Assembly (NCBI GenBank): GCA_003993805.1
Contig: RSEF01000003.1
Location: forward strand, 42,662,590-42,726,589
Source of the DNA: Himantopus leucocephalus
Taxonomy: Eukaryota; Chordata; Aves; Charadriiformes; Recurvirostridae
Length of the DNA stretch: 64,000 nt
Direction: 5' to 3'
This document shows positions 14,150 to 27,849 of this stretch, one piece after another. Below the pieces are notes generated by a model. That model was given only the letters and a program-made list of their open reading frames with translations, made no database searches and had not been told where the DNA came from. Position numbers and translations under genes: made by a program. How positions within the stretch are numbered: position 1 is the first letter of the stretch; each line of letters begins with the position of its first letter.

Positions 14150-17100
14150 CTAATAGAAGAGAAGAGAGAACTACTGTAACACCATTCTGAACCAATCAGC
14201 ATTGCATAATTATCCATCTAACACATGATATTGGAGGCTATCATAAAATAGGAGTAGATTGGTTTATCCTTTAAATTACCAGAACCCACAGCTCTGAATT
14301 TGCTCTTCCTAGGCCTAGTAATCCTTATACACGTTTTATTTAACACAGTCACATGAGATGGTATCAATTTATATGATTCATGTTCAGCTCTTCCTCTCCA
14401 TCAGAAGGAAGGTCAGGAGCACATACTCATTAAAACATGTATATGCTAATGGTCCATAAGCAATAGGGATTCTCCTTGAAGCGTGTGTTTCTGTAGAAGC
14501 CGCCTGCTTCAGCTCTTATTCCCAGTCATTAGAGCAGCAAGGTTGTAAGGTTTTCCACAAACACCCTCTCTACCCTTTGCTCCTCTGGATGCAAAACAAA
14601 CAAACAAAAAGTTCTTTAGGCATATGACCCTGGCATTAAAAAGAAATAATAAATCGGGAGCAAAACTTGATCATCATGTCTCATAACTCTTGTTTAAGCT
14701 AAATGTTACTCTTTTCAATGAAGTCAGACTAATATCTTCCGAATAGTAAGTTATTATAAGTAGTACTGTATTCATAGCATTAAACTTGAGTATTACCTTC
14801 ATATTTTTTATCTTAATATTTTTATACTTCCAAAATGAACAATTCTAAAGTCTCCAAATTCACAACGTTGGTTTATACTTGCTGAAAAGTCCTACAGTGT
14901 GCTGTATATAACAGTGTGCTGACATACAAGATACTTTGCATGAAATGAAAAATGAAATATTAAGCCATTTCAGCTGTAGCTGAAACCACCTTTGTGCCAT
15001 AAAAATATTGGTGACATTAGGCCACTGTGACTCATTTATTTTTTCAAGAATTTAGAACGTATATACGAAATATTTTTGTTCTGCTCAGTTAACAAGATAT
15101 TTACAAGTATCTGTATTTCTTTGTTTAATTATTGTGTTTTCAATATTATGATAGATTTGAGAAAATTAGATAGGAAGTCTTTACAAAAAAGCCTTTTCTC
15201 TGAGCACTCTGACAGCTTCTCCTGAGTCAAACACTGAGGTCAGCATGTTAGCACAGCTATAGCAAAGAGGAAAAACAAATCAGATTTTTGGTATTTTTCT
15301 AGCAGGTGTGTCATCACTGTTAGCTTTAGCTTCCCCACACCCTGCTTGCTTTGGCGTGAGTCCAGCCTGTAGTAGGTTTCAGACTAGACCTACGAAGTCA
15401 ATGGGTGTTGGATGAGAATTCACATGAAATTTGAATTAACTTCAGGAAGAAAATTACTGAGTTTGTTTTTTAAATATCCACTAAAACATGGCTTTGTAGA
15501 ATGCTTAAACCCATAAAGTACCTATGGTTGGCATCCCAGTATAGACTATCCTCCTAGCAGAGGAAGCAAAGGTGTTTAGGTTACTCAAAATCAGTTTGCC
15601 TTTGAATTGGCCTGTTAGACAAAAGGGTGAGCACAGACACTGCATGTGAACAACCGATTGCTCGGCCAAACAAAGCAGAAGACTGAGCGTTAAACTCAGC
15701 AAATCAGCAGAGATATTCAGAAGGACCAATGATTCTCTAAAGCAAAGCAAGTCAACCAAAAATCTGTGGAAAATGACAGACTTCAAGTACAAAGAAAGGA
15801 CTGTAATTATTTTCAGACATACTTCAATTAGCTATTTGCTAAGCACTGACAAAAGAATGAGGCTTAGGGTGCGAGGGCACTGTCTAGAGTAGAGGTGTAG
15901 TACTGTAGTGGCCAAACAGAAAACTTAGGAATCCTATCATATTCCTAATTTTCATTTAAATTTACTTGTGAATTTTTAAAAGGCAGATTCTCCAGAGAGA
16001 GGCACAATGTAGACAGACTATGAAATTCCTATCAAGCCCAAGAAAGGTCAAAAGACAGCCAATATACTTTTCTTTTTTAATGAGCTATGCTGTACCTCAG
16101 CAAAGTATAAACTACCATAGAATGCAGACACTGAAGAGGAGGTTAGCATATTTCCAATAACGTTAGGAGGAATGTATCACTACAGCATTTTTGGAGAAGT
16201 ACTTTCAAGTAATGACAATCACCAGTATATTCATAATTATTTAACATACACATTTTCACTTTTCTATTGTCCTTCAAGCTCAGCAGCACGTCTCAAATTA
16301 AGGCAGTTCTGTGCTTTAATTAATTTATTAGCTGGTCCTGAACTCCTGCATTCAAACAGAGCGAGTGACACTCAGAGCCACAGGTGCCTACAAAAAGCTC
16401 AGTGACATTTTCAGTGCTGTGTCCTAATAAGCGTTACTGCCATAAAACCTAATGGAGAGCTAGTCCAATTCTCTGGGTCCCAGAAACAGGGTTTATTAAA
16501 GATGCCCAGCACACTTAATCTTCCATTATTAAGCCATTGAATAAGTTATTTTATTCATGAAACCAACAATCTTTTTAAGCAGACTGACCCTACAGAGAAC
16601 TAATGCAGACTTCAACAGACCGACCTTCCCATAACTATCTTGTTTTTTCCACATACGGGTAAGTGGCATCAGCCCAAGTATATGACTTTTCATTCAATGG
16701 AAGAGAAGTACAACTTCAATCATCATTCTTAGAAGCAATAAAGCCAGTAATATAATTTTCTAACTGCTTCTCTACATAGTACTGTGCTTTGACATCATAT
16801 AACAATAAAATTGGTTTTCACTAGCAAAAGTACAACATAAATGTTTGTATCTAACTTGTCCTCTAATGTGCTGGTAGGAATGCCACACATCATGAAGCAG
16901 AGCAAGCACTTTATTCAACATCACAGTGTTTAACTCACAAATTAGTTTGCTTTTAGACAAACCATAATACATAGTACAATTTAGTAGCAAACAAACCTGC
17001 AACAAGGAACTGAGGAACATGATCACATTGTCACTAACTAAACTTCCAAGCCTGTACTTGGAAGTTTATCCTTTAAAAAAATAAAAGGTCTGGGGAGGAG

Positions 17101-20100
17101 AAAGCCTCCCATTGGGATTACAGTGGTTAAAAAATTGAATTATGGCCATTTCTTCACTTAAACTGGAGTAGCTCAGGCTTGTGCAGTGGAAAGATGACCA
17201 TTTACTAAGGGGAGTTGTTAGCTGATTCACATTCCAGGAGCAATGAAAACATTGGTTCCTGTGGCTGTGATCGGTGTTGGCAAAGTCAGAACTGTGGCCA
17301 AAAAAAGAGCAAAATGCAGTGTTGCCTCCAGCAAGTTTCCTGCTCAGTGTTGTTATTCAGACCAACAGTGGCAGAAGACCTCTGCATTGAGCACTGCGTT
17401 AAGGCTACAGCAGAGCCGGCTGCTTTAGTGTATGTCAGCACGCAGAGGTTGCCTAATGGCCAATATTGTGGTTTGTTACTACACAAAATAATGTGCTGAT
17501 CATCCTATTTGTGTCACGGAGGAAGTTAAATAAAGGCCGCTCTATCATAGCTTTTACTCACCTTTAGGTTTGTTTGTAGCTGAATGCTGCTGGACAGAAT
17601 AGCTTTTATCAAGAATTAAAATAAACACATGTAATTTGAATATTCAAATGAAGTTAGCACATCTATCATTTCAGCTTTCCTACGCAATACAGCTTGGTCT
17701 GCAGATTCAATGTAATTTATACATACTGCAGAAATGGATAAAGAAAAAGATCAAACTCCAGTTTGATTGATGAATTCTAACAGAAAGTTCACATTTCATA
17801 TTTTTTTAATCTTTTAAAGTGCATAGGTAGAGGGGATGGAGTATATATGTATCACACCGATCTCACTATTTATACAACTATTTTTATTCTGTGTAGTGAA
17901 AAATACATCTGGTTGTCAAATTACCAAAATGAAAAAAAAACCCAACAAAACAATCAATCCTGATGCTTTAAAGAATTAGTCTCAGGAAGACTGTGGAATT
18001 TTACCATTATATTTCAGAACAACAGAGGTGATAAAAACAGCCAAAGTTAGAACATAATCCTGTTAGCTGCACTAATAATTATAAGCTTCAATGCCAGGGC
18101 AAAATGCTGCAATTACTATGTCATCTGTCTTGTCATGGATTGTGACTAATTACCATCCTTGCTATGACACCCACTCTGCTTATCCTTTACATCTAAAACA
18201 AAGATATTCACACACATTTATTGGCAATCCCACTGCTTATCTCCCAACACTATTCAGAACCAGTTAGGAATATTTTCTATCTTCTTAAGAAAAAAGAAAA
18301 TGGAATAATAACTGATACACCACGATTCTTAAATGTCAGAGCACTCCTTGCTTTTCTGCTTGCAACGAGAAGATTAAATAGTGCTTTATTCTGGGGACAA
18401 CTGTGATAAAGCACCAATGCTATCTTTGCTTTCTCAACTTTACTGCTAGTATCTTTGGAAGACATTATTCTACTAGTCATGAGGCCACTCTTCATCTGAT
18501 TTCATTTGACATTTCTTAGCTTGAAATCTGCATTTCCTGCTTTCTACTGACTTCTCCATTATAATTCTAGCCGTCCCTTCTGCGGGGAAGTAAGACAGGT
18601 TCAATTTACGATCCTTCTGGGATTCTTATGGTTTACAAAAAACCCACCACAATAATACTCCTTCCAGCTACCGATCAATACACCAATAACTTCATCCTTC
18701 CCTTTGAAGTTGTCCTGTTTCTTTCACACCTCAACAGCGAGTTGTCTTTGTGGAACCTCAAAATACTGCATTGCTTGCTGCTTTCACTGGTTATAGGACT
18801 TGATTTTTTAAATCAGTTGAAAAAATCCAGAACACAGCAGGAAATGGGCAACTATCAACATACTTATAACTACAAGATTTTAATCGAGCAGACCTAACTC
18901 TTGCCGGCAACAGCATCTACTATGCATGGAAAACAAAACACCTTTGTAGCAGAAAAATGAGCTGGAACTACTGATTTCCCTAGTCAATAATGCAGGCACC
19001 TTTAAAATTTCCTTTTTAATGTTAACAATATGGTCTTGTCTATTATGGGAATAACCACTTGGTTGTAACTATTTGCAAAATAGTGTTTAATTCAATTATT
19101 TGGAAAGCACTGATCTTCTGTTAAACGTCTAACTAGTTTTAGCAGAAAAATAGGACGTAAGTTCATTTCTCTACCTTTACAGCTATGATATGGGAACTCA
19201 AAATCTCCTATTGAAGCCACTGGAAAGTCTCATGGTAAAATCTGGCTACACTGAAACACACACTTAACTGTTTCAAAGACTAAAAGGTGAAGCAGATCTT
19301 GAGGGAATAAAAAGCCAACCAATCTCTTCTCACAGTCCCTCATATAATTGTTCAAAGAAGATCTTTTGCAAATCATATTTGGTTTATGTCAGTATAGGAA
19401 CCCTCATAATACTGAAACACATTACATTTTCTTTGATGCCTTTTTGGTACCAAGCTGTTCTGAAAGGTGAAATAATTGCACTTTCAAGCTATCTCGTTTT
19501 TAGGTCTGCCACGGTTGCTGATAACTGTGTTCTTTTTAATTAAACTAACTGTAAAAATAACCTATGTCTTTCTTACATATGTAATTAAGAACTTTATACA
19601 TCTAACTAATGAAGCTATCAGCATAACTGAGCTAACAATGTGGTACGTGACAGTTAGCACTGATTCCATAAAAGCAAGTTTAAGACAATCTGCTAAGTAT
19701 CACCTATTTCAAATTCCAATAAACCAGGTCATATTTTTCCAACCCCTTCCTTCTGCCGCTCGTGCACACCTGCTCCTTCTTCTCAGTTTTGTTTGTGCAG
19801 CTGCAACATACCGTGAATCAGGGGACTAACCCCATTGAACACTGAAAAGGCAGACCTTCCCTTACTGAAGGAAATAGAAATACCTGTCCCTGTGAGCAGG
19901 CATCTACTACGTGATGAATTTGTCAAGACACTATACAAGACAGAAACTATAGTTTTACAAATTCGATGGTCTTACAAGACATCATTGCTATAAACTACAA
20001 CAAAATGGAGCAGTTGAAATTTATATTTTCATATAAGCAAGACTGAATACTCATGAAATGCACTAATATTTCTGAATTAGACATATAATATTTCTAATTA

Positions 20101-21273
20101 GTGAGTTTATGATCTGATGCTATTTTAAAATAGTAATTATATACTATTGCCCCCATGCCTGACTACATGCAGGATTTCAGCACACAGGATGGATGGACAA
20201 GCAGACTGAGTTAAGACTACATGAAGAATTTAATGCACAACATTTCTAAACTGTCTTACTGAGTTTGTAACTCAATTCCAGGTTGTAACAACTCAGTTAC
20301 AGTTTTTTGCAGAAAAACTAGTTATTTAAATGCATTCCTTTTTCTAGTCTTTCCATCTCTAAACTCTTCTTACTTGTAGAGGCTGGATTTTTCATCCAAA
20401 TAATTATTCCCTATTTTCAAAGGCAAAGAGAGAGAGAGCAAGCGCGTGTGCGCACAAAAGACATGAGCATTGCTTTCTTAAAACTTTTTATGACATTATT
20501 CGTTTTTAGGTGCTCGATTTAGTCACAAAATTTTAGCCTTGTGAAATGCAGAATGACAGGGAAGAATAATCCCACAGACTCGTCTGGTTAAAAATGTTGA
20601 GAACCTCTGTTTAATAGTGCCTTTAGTTAAAACATTCAATCCACATACTTTTAGAGGCATGATAAAACCAAATCTTCACATACAACACACTGTCAAGTGT
20701 GAAGAATCATAATGGAACACTGCAACCATACATATTTTTTGTGCAGTGACGTTTGTGCTAAAACAAAACAAATCAAAGCAATTCAGCTCATCTCATCATT
20801 AATTCAAAATTATTGCAATACCTTAAAGACTTATTCCAGTTCTTAAAGGACAGCTTACCCTACCACTGAGAAACTTGAGCTGGTGACAAAGAAGAGCACC
20901 TGTGCATCTGCCAGCTGATTTTAAGTATTTCACAAAATACCACTTTTGACAAATGTAAAAGCCACTCATACAGAAGTGGACTAGAAGCCAGTCTTTGAAA
21001 ATTGCTTTGCTACAGCCAAGCAGTTAGTATGTAACTAATTCACAGTACTGAATACTGTTTTATAGCTCAACACAGAATTTTTATGTCAGCTGATCAAGTC
21101 TTTCTGGAATATTAAAGGGAGTCTGTACCACAAACTAGTGAGTGAATTCAAAATATCAACAATAAGTCTAAGTTTACCTTCATCCTATCCATGTATGCTT
21201 CCATTTTTAATTGCTCCACAGCTTTCCTGGCTTGAGATATATTGGTTGTACTGTTTGACACTAGTTCCTTCAT
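14021..21273 (-). CDS. GNG4: GNG4, guanine nucleotide-binding protein gamma-4 subunit (complete coding sequence, two coding exons)
   Basis: The coding sequence is ATG at 21271-21273 through 21178, then 14149 to the TGA at 14021-14023: 74 codons plus stop, one fewer than my memory of the 75-residue human protein. It begins [20 protein letters not shown], continues through the helix that packs on G-beta, and ends with [25 protein letters not shown] sequence closing in the CaaX box CTIL. By family rule a terminal leucine directs geranylgeranylation. Gamma subunits pair with G-beta and anchor G-beta-gamma at the plasma membrane in receptor signalling. MKE and the [13 protein letters not shown] block, with position between B3GALNT2 and LYST, favour GNG4 over GNG2 or GNG3. 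Transcription probably starts in the CpG island near 28 kb, followed by a long first intron. Confidence 0.95.
14150..21177 (-). other. GNG4: GNG4 intron between the coding exons
   Basis: About 7.0 kb of AT-rich intronic sequence. It includes a purine-rich GA tract running into alternating gcgcgtgtgcgcac at about 20427-20455. No other exon, RNA gene or recognisable repeat was seen. Confidence 0.85.
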
Positions 21274-21283
21274 TTTGTTTTTC
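21178..21283 (-). CDS. GNG4: GNG4 first coding exon
   Basis: The acceptor is cttctag, followed by ten untranslated bases and ATG at 21273. The coding part is 32 codons ending MEAYMDRMK|gtaaac. The first in-frame ATG after the acceptor gives the expected gamma-subunit N terminus, so the start is well supported. Confidence 0.95.
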
Positions 21284-21884
21284 CTAGAAGAGACAAAGTT
21301 GAGACAATTTAAAAGCACAGGTAGCAAATAAAGCTATTAGTGAGAAGACAGTTATCTGAAAGCTAACCAACCCTTGCCTACCACATTGACACTGCGAGGC
21401 TGTAGGTCACAAATATAAACCAGACACCATTTATTTCTGTTCTTTTGTTCAATAGCACCTTATTGCATTACATATTCGCATCCTCAACTACCAGTATTCA
21501 GTCTGAATTCTGAGAACATATACAAATGCAGAGTACATGGCCATTATTTCAGCGTAGAAATGGTTGCCCTGGTTCAGATTGCCAACGCAGAACAGCTGTT
21601 CCCAGACCTTGCAGCCATTGTGCAGTTTGGCTCCATACCTCAGTTACACCTAGTAACATGAAAACAAGTTCAGAAATGCCCACAATGGAAATGAATGCCG
21701 CACTGCTCTCACCAAGCATCACAAAGAGAGAAATTTTAAGATAGAGAACAAGTCAAAATTCTGACTACAGATTTAAGGAGTTTAGAAATGAGGTAACAGA
21801 ATAAGAAGAAATAATGCAGTGGTTTCTAACTTTCTGCTTATGCATCCCCAGTGAAGTCTAAAGATGACTCAAAACCAGTAGAGT

Positions 21885-21912
21885 ATACTATACACTATAC
21901 TATACAGTATAG
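21885..21912. repeat. Short TATAC-rich tandem / inverted repeat
   Basis: The stretch tatactatacactatactat followed by acagtatagg consists of degenerate TATAC units and can fold back (ctatac against gtatag). It lies in the GNG4 intron. Confidence 0.7.
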
Positions 21913-24846
21913 GAATACATTATTTTTTAAGAGATCTGCAGCCCTTGGGGAGGGACATCTAATTAAGGTATGTCGGTGTTTAGTTTTCTTGTATTGCTAC
22001 TCCCTGAGGGGCTTGAGGGTAAGTCATCTCGTTATCATGCCGTTCTCAGCACTGTTACCAGATTAGTCAAGATGACTACATTCGAACCTTGAATAAACTT
22101 ACAACACGTATGCCCTAGATGGTCTGCATGATAGGAGAGTTCCAGTTTATGCAGGTCTGGTCCAGCACAAGTAACAGTTACCATCTTGAAGTCATTGGAA
22201 GTTGGGCTAAGCCCAAATGGAAAGAAAGATGATAGGATACAGATGACATAGACAGGTCCTGGACTAGTTATACTACCTAGTAAGACTAGATGCTGAGGTT
22301 TCGATCAGTCACAACACTTGGCTATGGTCTTGTATATATGGTATGCCACAAGTGCCACCTGAAGTAAGATTAGTCTAGAACTGAGCATTAAAAACCAATA
22401 CAAAGTTAGACAATGCAAAGGACACATGGTATGAGAAGCAGATGGGACGTAGGAGAAAACACACAAAAGGAGGCACTTTGCCTTGCTGCCAAAGGTGTTT
22501 TAGGCTCGGGTCTTTCAAAATGAATACTTCCAGCTTACTTCTGGACAAGAAGCGAACACCTAGAACTACAAAAATTTCCCTTATTGAACCTCAATAGCTT
22601 ACCTGATCCAGTCACAGGGGTACGAGATACAAAGTAGGACACAGGAAATGCTTTTGTAAAAAAAGTGTATACACAATGTCTTAAGCATGTTAGAGTCCAT
22701 AGAAGTACACAATCCAGAGCACAAAAAGAATGGAGGAATAACTTTTTAAATGCTTTGATTTCGCAAACCACAGATGTTCAAAGACAAGGCAAAGACAGCT
22801 GTTTCTTCTCCTTTCTAAAATTGGTAACCTGTGCTGTAAAATGGGATGGTGGAATACAAATACAATGATGAACCATGCTCACCACTAATTTGAAGAAGCA
22901 AAACAAATTTTTTCACCACTTGTATAAGTCTAGGCAGGGGAAATGCTACCTTAAAATATATTAATTGTGCCAAATAAAACAAGAGCTTTAATATATGCCA
23001 AAACAAAAAACAGGTTTTCTGTACACGTGTGTGTCATTTGAATGGAACACAAGTTTCTCCCTTGTGTGCACTCTGACAAACGAAAATCGTGTCAGAACAC
23101 AGTACCTTTTTTTTCTGTTGTTGTCTTTGTCTTTATTTACAATCTTTTAACTCATATTCCTCGCAAGGCACAGGATTAAATACATGTGGAGGAACTGGCT
23201 TTGCACAAAATGCCATGTACAGTACAAAAACCCACAACCAACCAGTCACCTCCAAACAATTTTCAGACGTGTTTTGACTTGCAGTGGACAAGCAGAAAGG
23301 ACACGAGACATTCACATGAGCAGGAGGTTCTGAATTACAGCTCATCTCTGGACTTTTTGTTTGACTCAACCCCCTAGCTTTTAAATCCTGACCTATCCAT
23401 AAAGATAAGCATAACCACATTTATCTTTGTTTACAAAATAATACCCCCACAAGTATGAATCATTTAAATTTTGTTATCATCTCCACAGCTAGACTACTAA
23501 TGACCATAGAGCAAAAAAAGTCAAAGCTAAATGAAGTCACAGAGACATTTCTACATTTGCCACAGACCAAGTCCAGAGGCAAATTAGAAATTTAATTTTG
23601 GGTAATACATTTAAATTAAACTGAATTAAGCAACTGAAACTCCATGAACAGTCCAGAGAATTCCAGATCTTCCCAGCTTTTCTGGCAATTCATTCACTCA
23701 AACTGTAAGTTACAAACATTAGAGCTAGACAATTTGAACCCTCACATGCTGCACTGAAGTTGGAGAGAACACTGTTTCTAGTACTTGCAGCTAGTTTTTA
23801 AGTATCTACTGAATAAGAGATTGAGTTAAGATCATAACAGAATTTTGAAAAGGCTATTAGGCACAAAAATGCTTCAAAAAGTCCAAACCATGTTTCCAAA
23901 ACAATGCCACAAACACAGTACGTCCTTAACTATATTCTGAAACAGCAAATGAGGAAAAAATAAAAAAGAAAATATGTATCTTCTCTGTTAAACTATTTCA
24001 CAACATCAGAAAACAATCAGAATAAGAGGCTTCATAAAAAGAACTTACAAAAAGAAAAAAGTCTGGTACTAGGTGTTTCAGCCACTGGAGAAAGTTTCCA
24101 CTTATTGCGAATAAGAGGTTTGTTTATACTCTGAAGCACAAACATTTGTTCTGTTCCAAATCCTGTTCCTACCCTGGCCTTTACACACACTTAAATATTT
24201 AACTACTGTATTTCTGGAAGTGCTTAGCATCCATTTAAGTATCTAATCTCTTTTTCATATAGACAGTTCTCGTTCCAGAACTTCATAAGACAAATTTCTC
24301 CTGTTTCACTTACCAAGCTACATATACATTTGCCTTCTCTCATTCTCTGCAAATACAGTACATATTTGTGCATCAGTTAAGGCCCTATTACTTGTGAAGT
24401 GATGTTGACAATGAGAATTGTACTCACTTTCAAACCAGGCTGCAATGAACTGTCCCTCTTTGCAGACAAAGGTTTGGCTGAGACCTGGTTTGGCTCTCCT
24501 TAGGACCTGTGATATTCTTTAATAACCTTAAGCTTAATATTCTTTAATGAAATAATATTGTTACTTAGAAATAAAGCTCTGGAGGGAAAAGAAATTTTAA
24601 TAACAAGAGAGTATATTGCACACCCTCTCCCTGAACGGCCATCCCCTGGAACATGAGGAAGCCTCCTCCTTCAAACACCCTCTCATGGGATCTCTCTCCA
24701 TGTTTTCTTTGAGGCTGCAGCCTGACAAGCAGCTCCAACCCTCTCTCCTAAAACAGCTCCTTTTAAACAGTCAAGTGTTCTCCAGGCCTTTGGACCCCTG
24801 GGAAGGCACAATTAGCTTTGTATTGTATCTGGGGGGCAGCCTAAAG

Positions 24847-25440
24847 GATCATAGAATAGTTTGGGTTGGAAGGGACCTTTAAAGTTCACCTAGTCCAACC
24901 CCCCTGTAATTAGCAGGGACATCTTCAACTAGATGAGGCCGCTCAGAGCCCTGTCCAGCCTGACCTTGCATGTTTCCAGGGATGGGGTATCTACCACCAC
25001 CCTGGGTAACCTGGTCCAGTGTTTCACCACCCTCATCGTAAAAAAAGTCTCTTCCTTATATCTAGTCTAAATCTACCCTCTTTTAGTTTAAACCCATTAC
25101 CCCTTGTCCCACCACAACAGGCCCTACTAAAAAGTTTGTCCCCATCTTTCCTGTAGGTCCCCTTTAAGTATTGGAAGGCTGCTGTAAGGTCTCCCCGAAG
25201 CATTCTTTTCTCCAGGCTGAACAATACCAACTCTCTCAGCCTGTCCTCATAGGAGAGGTGCTCCAGCCCTCTGATCGTTTTTGTGGCCCTCCTCTGGACC
25301 CACTCCAACAGGTCCATATCTTTCCTGTGCTGAGGGCCCCAGAGCTGGATGCAGTACCCCAGGTGGGGTCCCACGAAAGCAGAGTAGAGGGGCAGAATCA
25401 CCTCCCTTGATCTGCTGGCCATGCTTCTTTTGATGCTCGA
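24847..25440 (-). mobile_element. CR1 LINE, 5'-truncated copy
   Basis: On the minus strand the copy encodes the C-terminal end of the CR1 reverse-transcriptase polyprotein: [18 protein letters not shown], then [20 protein letters not shown] and [18 protein letters not shown]. The frame stops early at 25033-25035. Alignment to the usual CR1 end shows one base missing in a T run near 25040, after which the normal C terminus continues in the other frame to a stop at 24929-24931. A short 3' UTR ends near 24847 in the typical tail (gatcatagaatagtttgggt on the plus strand). All 5' sequence is absent, as is normal for target-primed insertion. The copy is dead and fixed in the GNG4 intron. Confidence 0.92.
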
Positions 25441-27849
25441 AAGGAATAACTTCTCCCCATCTTTTAAATTACCAAAAAAAGCCTTGAACCAGAAATTACT
25501 CAGCTGGGTTCACTAATGTTCATTCCTGGTTGTTTTTCCAGCAGCCCCCTATTAAGTTAGATCAATACACAGGTCCTGATAATCACCGTAGTTACAGTAA
25601 CTATGTTAGTGAACAGCCTATGTGCAGTCTACATGTTACTGATGCATGCCAGTGGACCTAGGTTATATAGGAGCTCATTTATCCAGTGTATTTTTATGCA
25701 GCACACTGAGCTCATTAATCTAGTCTCTATGACTCTTTTCTTTAAGGGGAACGCTGATCATGTTAACAAAGACTATTGACAGCAGCTACATGGCCTTTTT
25801 CAGCCAAGTAGTTTCTGCTGACTGGCACGCCACGCTAGCCAGCCGTTTCCTAAAGCATTGCTCCTGAAAGCTGCGGAGTGACAGCCTCCCAGACAGTTGA
25901 ATTTTCTGGGGTTTGGGGGTTTTTTACCTCACATGAACTTCATCCTTTTTCTGGGTACGGTTAACTCATTTGGGCCAAAGATCTTAATCTCCAGGGCTCA
26001 TAAAAATGCTCGTGAAGAGCAACTTTTCTTTATTTGTTTTTAGAATAGATTAGATTGTACCCAACAGCACTTCAAAGGCCAACTTATCTTATGATAACCC
26101 AGGAAGTTGCATAAATATTTGCAGGTACAGCTTGACCTTGCATAGGAGTAAGGTGTACAACCTACATTTACCAAACTTTGTAAATACTTGTTAGTAAAAT
26201 GCAGAAAAAGTCTGAAAATTTGAGTAACATAGAAGCAAAATACAGTTTTCAAGCTCTTCAGTACAGATTTCTACAAGCAACAAGGATGAAAAGCTGCACT
26301 GCAAATTTTACCCCCTCCACTTTCAAGTACAGCCTTAAAACACCATACCGAAAGAGTGACCTGTAGAATTTAATCTCAAAAGCCCTCAACCCAATTGTTG
26401 TCTTCTATTTTCTTTCAGCAATCTAAACTGATGGACCTAAAATTACAAGACGAGAGAACATGGGGTTCATGACTCTGAAGAACACCTTCCACACAAGCTC
26501 TGTACTTCTTGGACCAGGCAGCGCAATAGAAAAGTTAACCCCATCGTGCAAGTCCCAGTGACGTTAGTGGGAATCATCCCTGAATAATGACCTGCAAATC
26601 ACATTCTAAATGGCAGAAAGATCCCCGCATTTCATTATCCACTTGCAAACACACTGGGAATATAATCCACAAAATTTACAGCCTCACAGCTGTTTGATGC
26701 CAAACTGGCATATCAAAGGAATTTCAGGGAAAGGGGAAAAAAAAAAAGGAAAAAGAAAATAGAAAAAAAAGGCATTCTACAGTTGCCATTTAGGTAAGAG
26801 AAACTTAAGAAATACCCCTGCACTAAAATCACTAGCTATCTGAGCTAGCATCACTGCCCACACGACACAGGTAATTTCCCCTTCATCTGCAGGGCACGAA
26901 GGGGATAGGAACAACTGCCCCTGCTATCTCAGTTCTTCCTCCAAGATTTACCGCACCTGGTGTAGGTCTGTAAACAGAAAGGGAGGCTAAGGAATCCTTT
27001 TGCTTTCTCTATCCCGTGGCTGCATGAAGAAATAATAGAAAGTTACTACAATTTTATCCTCCATCCACTAAGGAGAAGCTTCGCAGTACGAGCAGAAATG
27101 ATTAGATTAAAGGCAAGACTATTGTTCATGATAAGGAGAGAATATAATTTTCATTCCATAAATGCAGTGACTTCAAAAATAACTGCTGATCATGTAACTG
27201 CAAAACAGCCAAACTTCAGCACCTCAGTTTTTGTCTAACGTAGGTACTACACCCCGTCCAACTGTCAAGTTCCAAACATTATTGCTACCATGCCCAAATC
27301 TTTTATCCAAAAATATCATCTCGTTTCTCAACATTTAAAAATCTAAGGAAACAATGGCTGAACCACTGTGACATTTCACAGTGACAACCTTTTCGTGCAA
27401 TATATTTACCATCAGCATACAGGTTATGTGCACGTAGTCCAGCAAACCATCAGAGCTCCAGAAAGCCTGAGACAGAAAGACCTACTACTTTACCTCTTCG
27501 GCTAACTTTAAAAGATAGTTGTGACATTTTAAAGAAATACATGGGGAAGTTTGATTATTACACTTAAATACCGTTTACAATGTATTTGAACTGAATTGCA
27601 ACATATTAAAGTAGAGAAAACGCCTCTGAAAAGCTTGGCACTTTATTACCCGCAGGACAGAAACGTTTTTGAGTTGTTATTCCGAGTTTTCTGTCTCACT
27701 GCCTTACCTTAATCGTTTTGCTGTGCAGCAGTTTACAGCCCCCCACACTAATAATTACCGCCAGCAGCAGCCGGGCAGTAAGATTTATCCCTCCATCAGT
27801 GCGAGCCAGCCCGCAGGAAAAGCAGCCACTTTCCTGCGCCTTCCCACCC

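Noticed and set aside
19476..19829. 117-codon plus-strand frame in the GNG4 intron
   Set aside because: There is no recognisable domain, it is AT-rich with composition like its surroundings, and nothing suggests a promoter or splicing.
25171..25410. Plus-strand 79-codon frame inside the CR1 copy
   Set aside because: It is the antisense shadow of the CR1 reverse-transcriptase frame.
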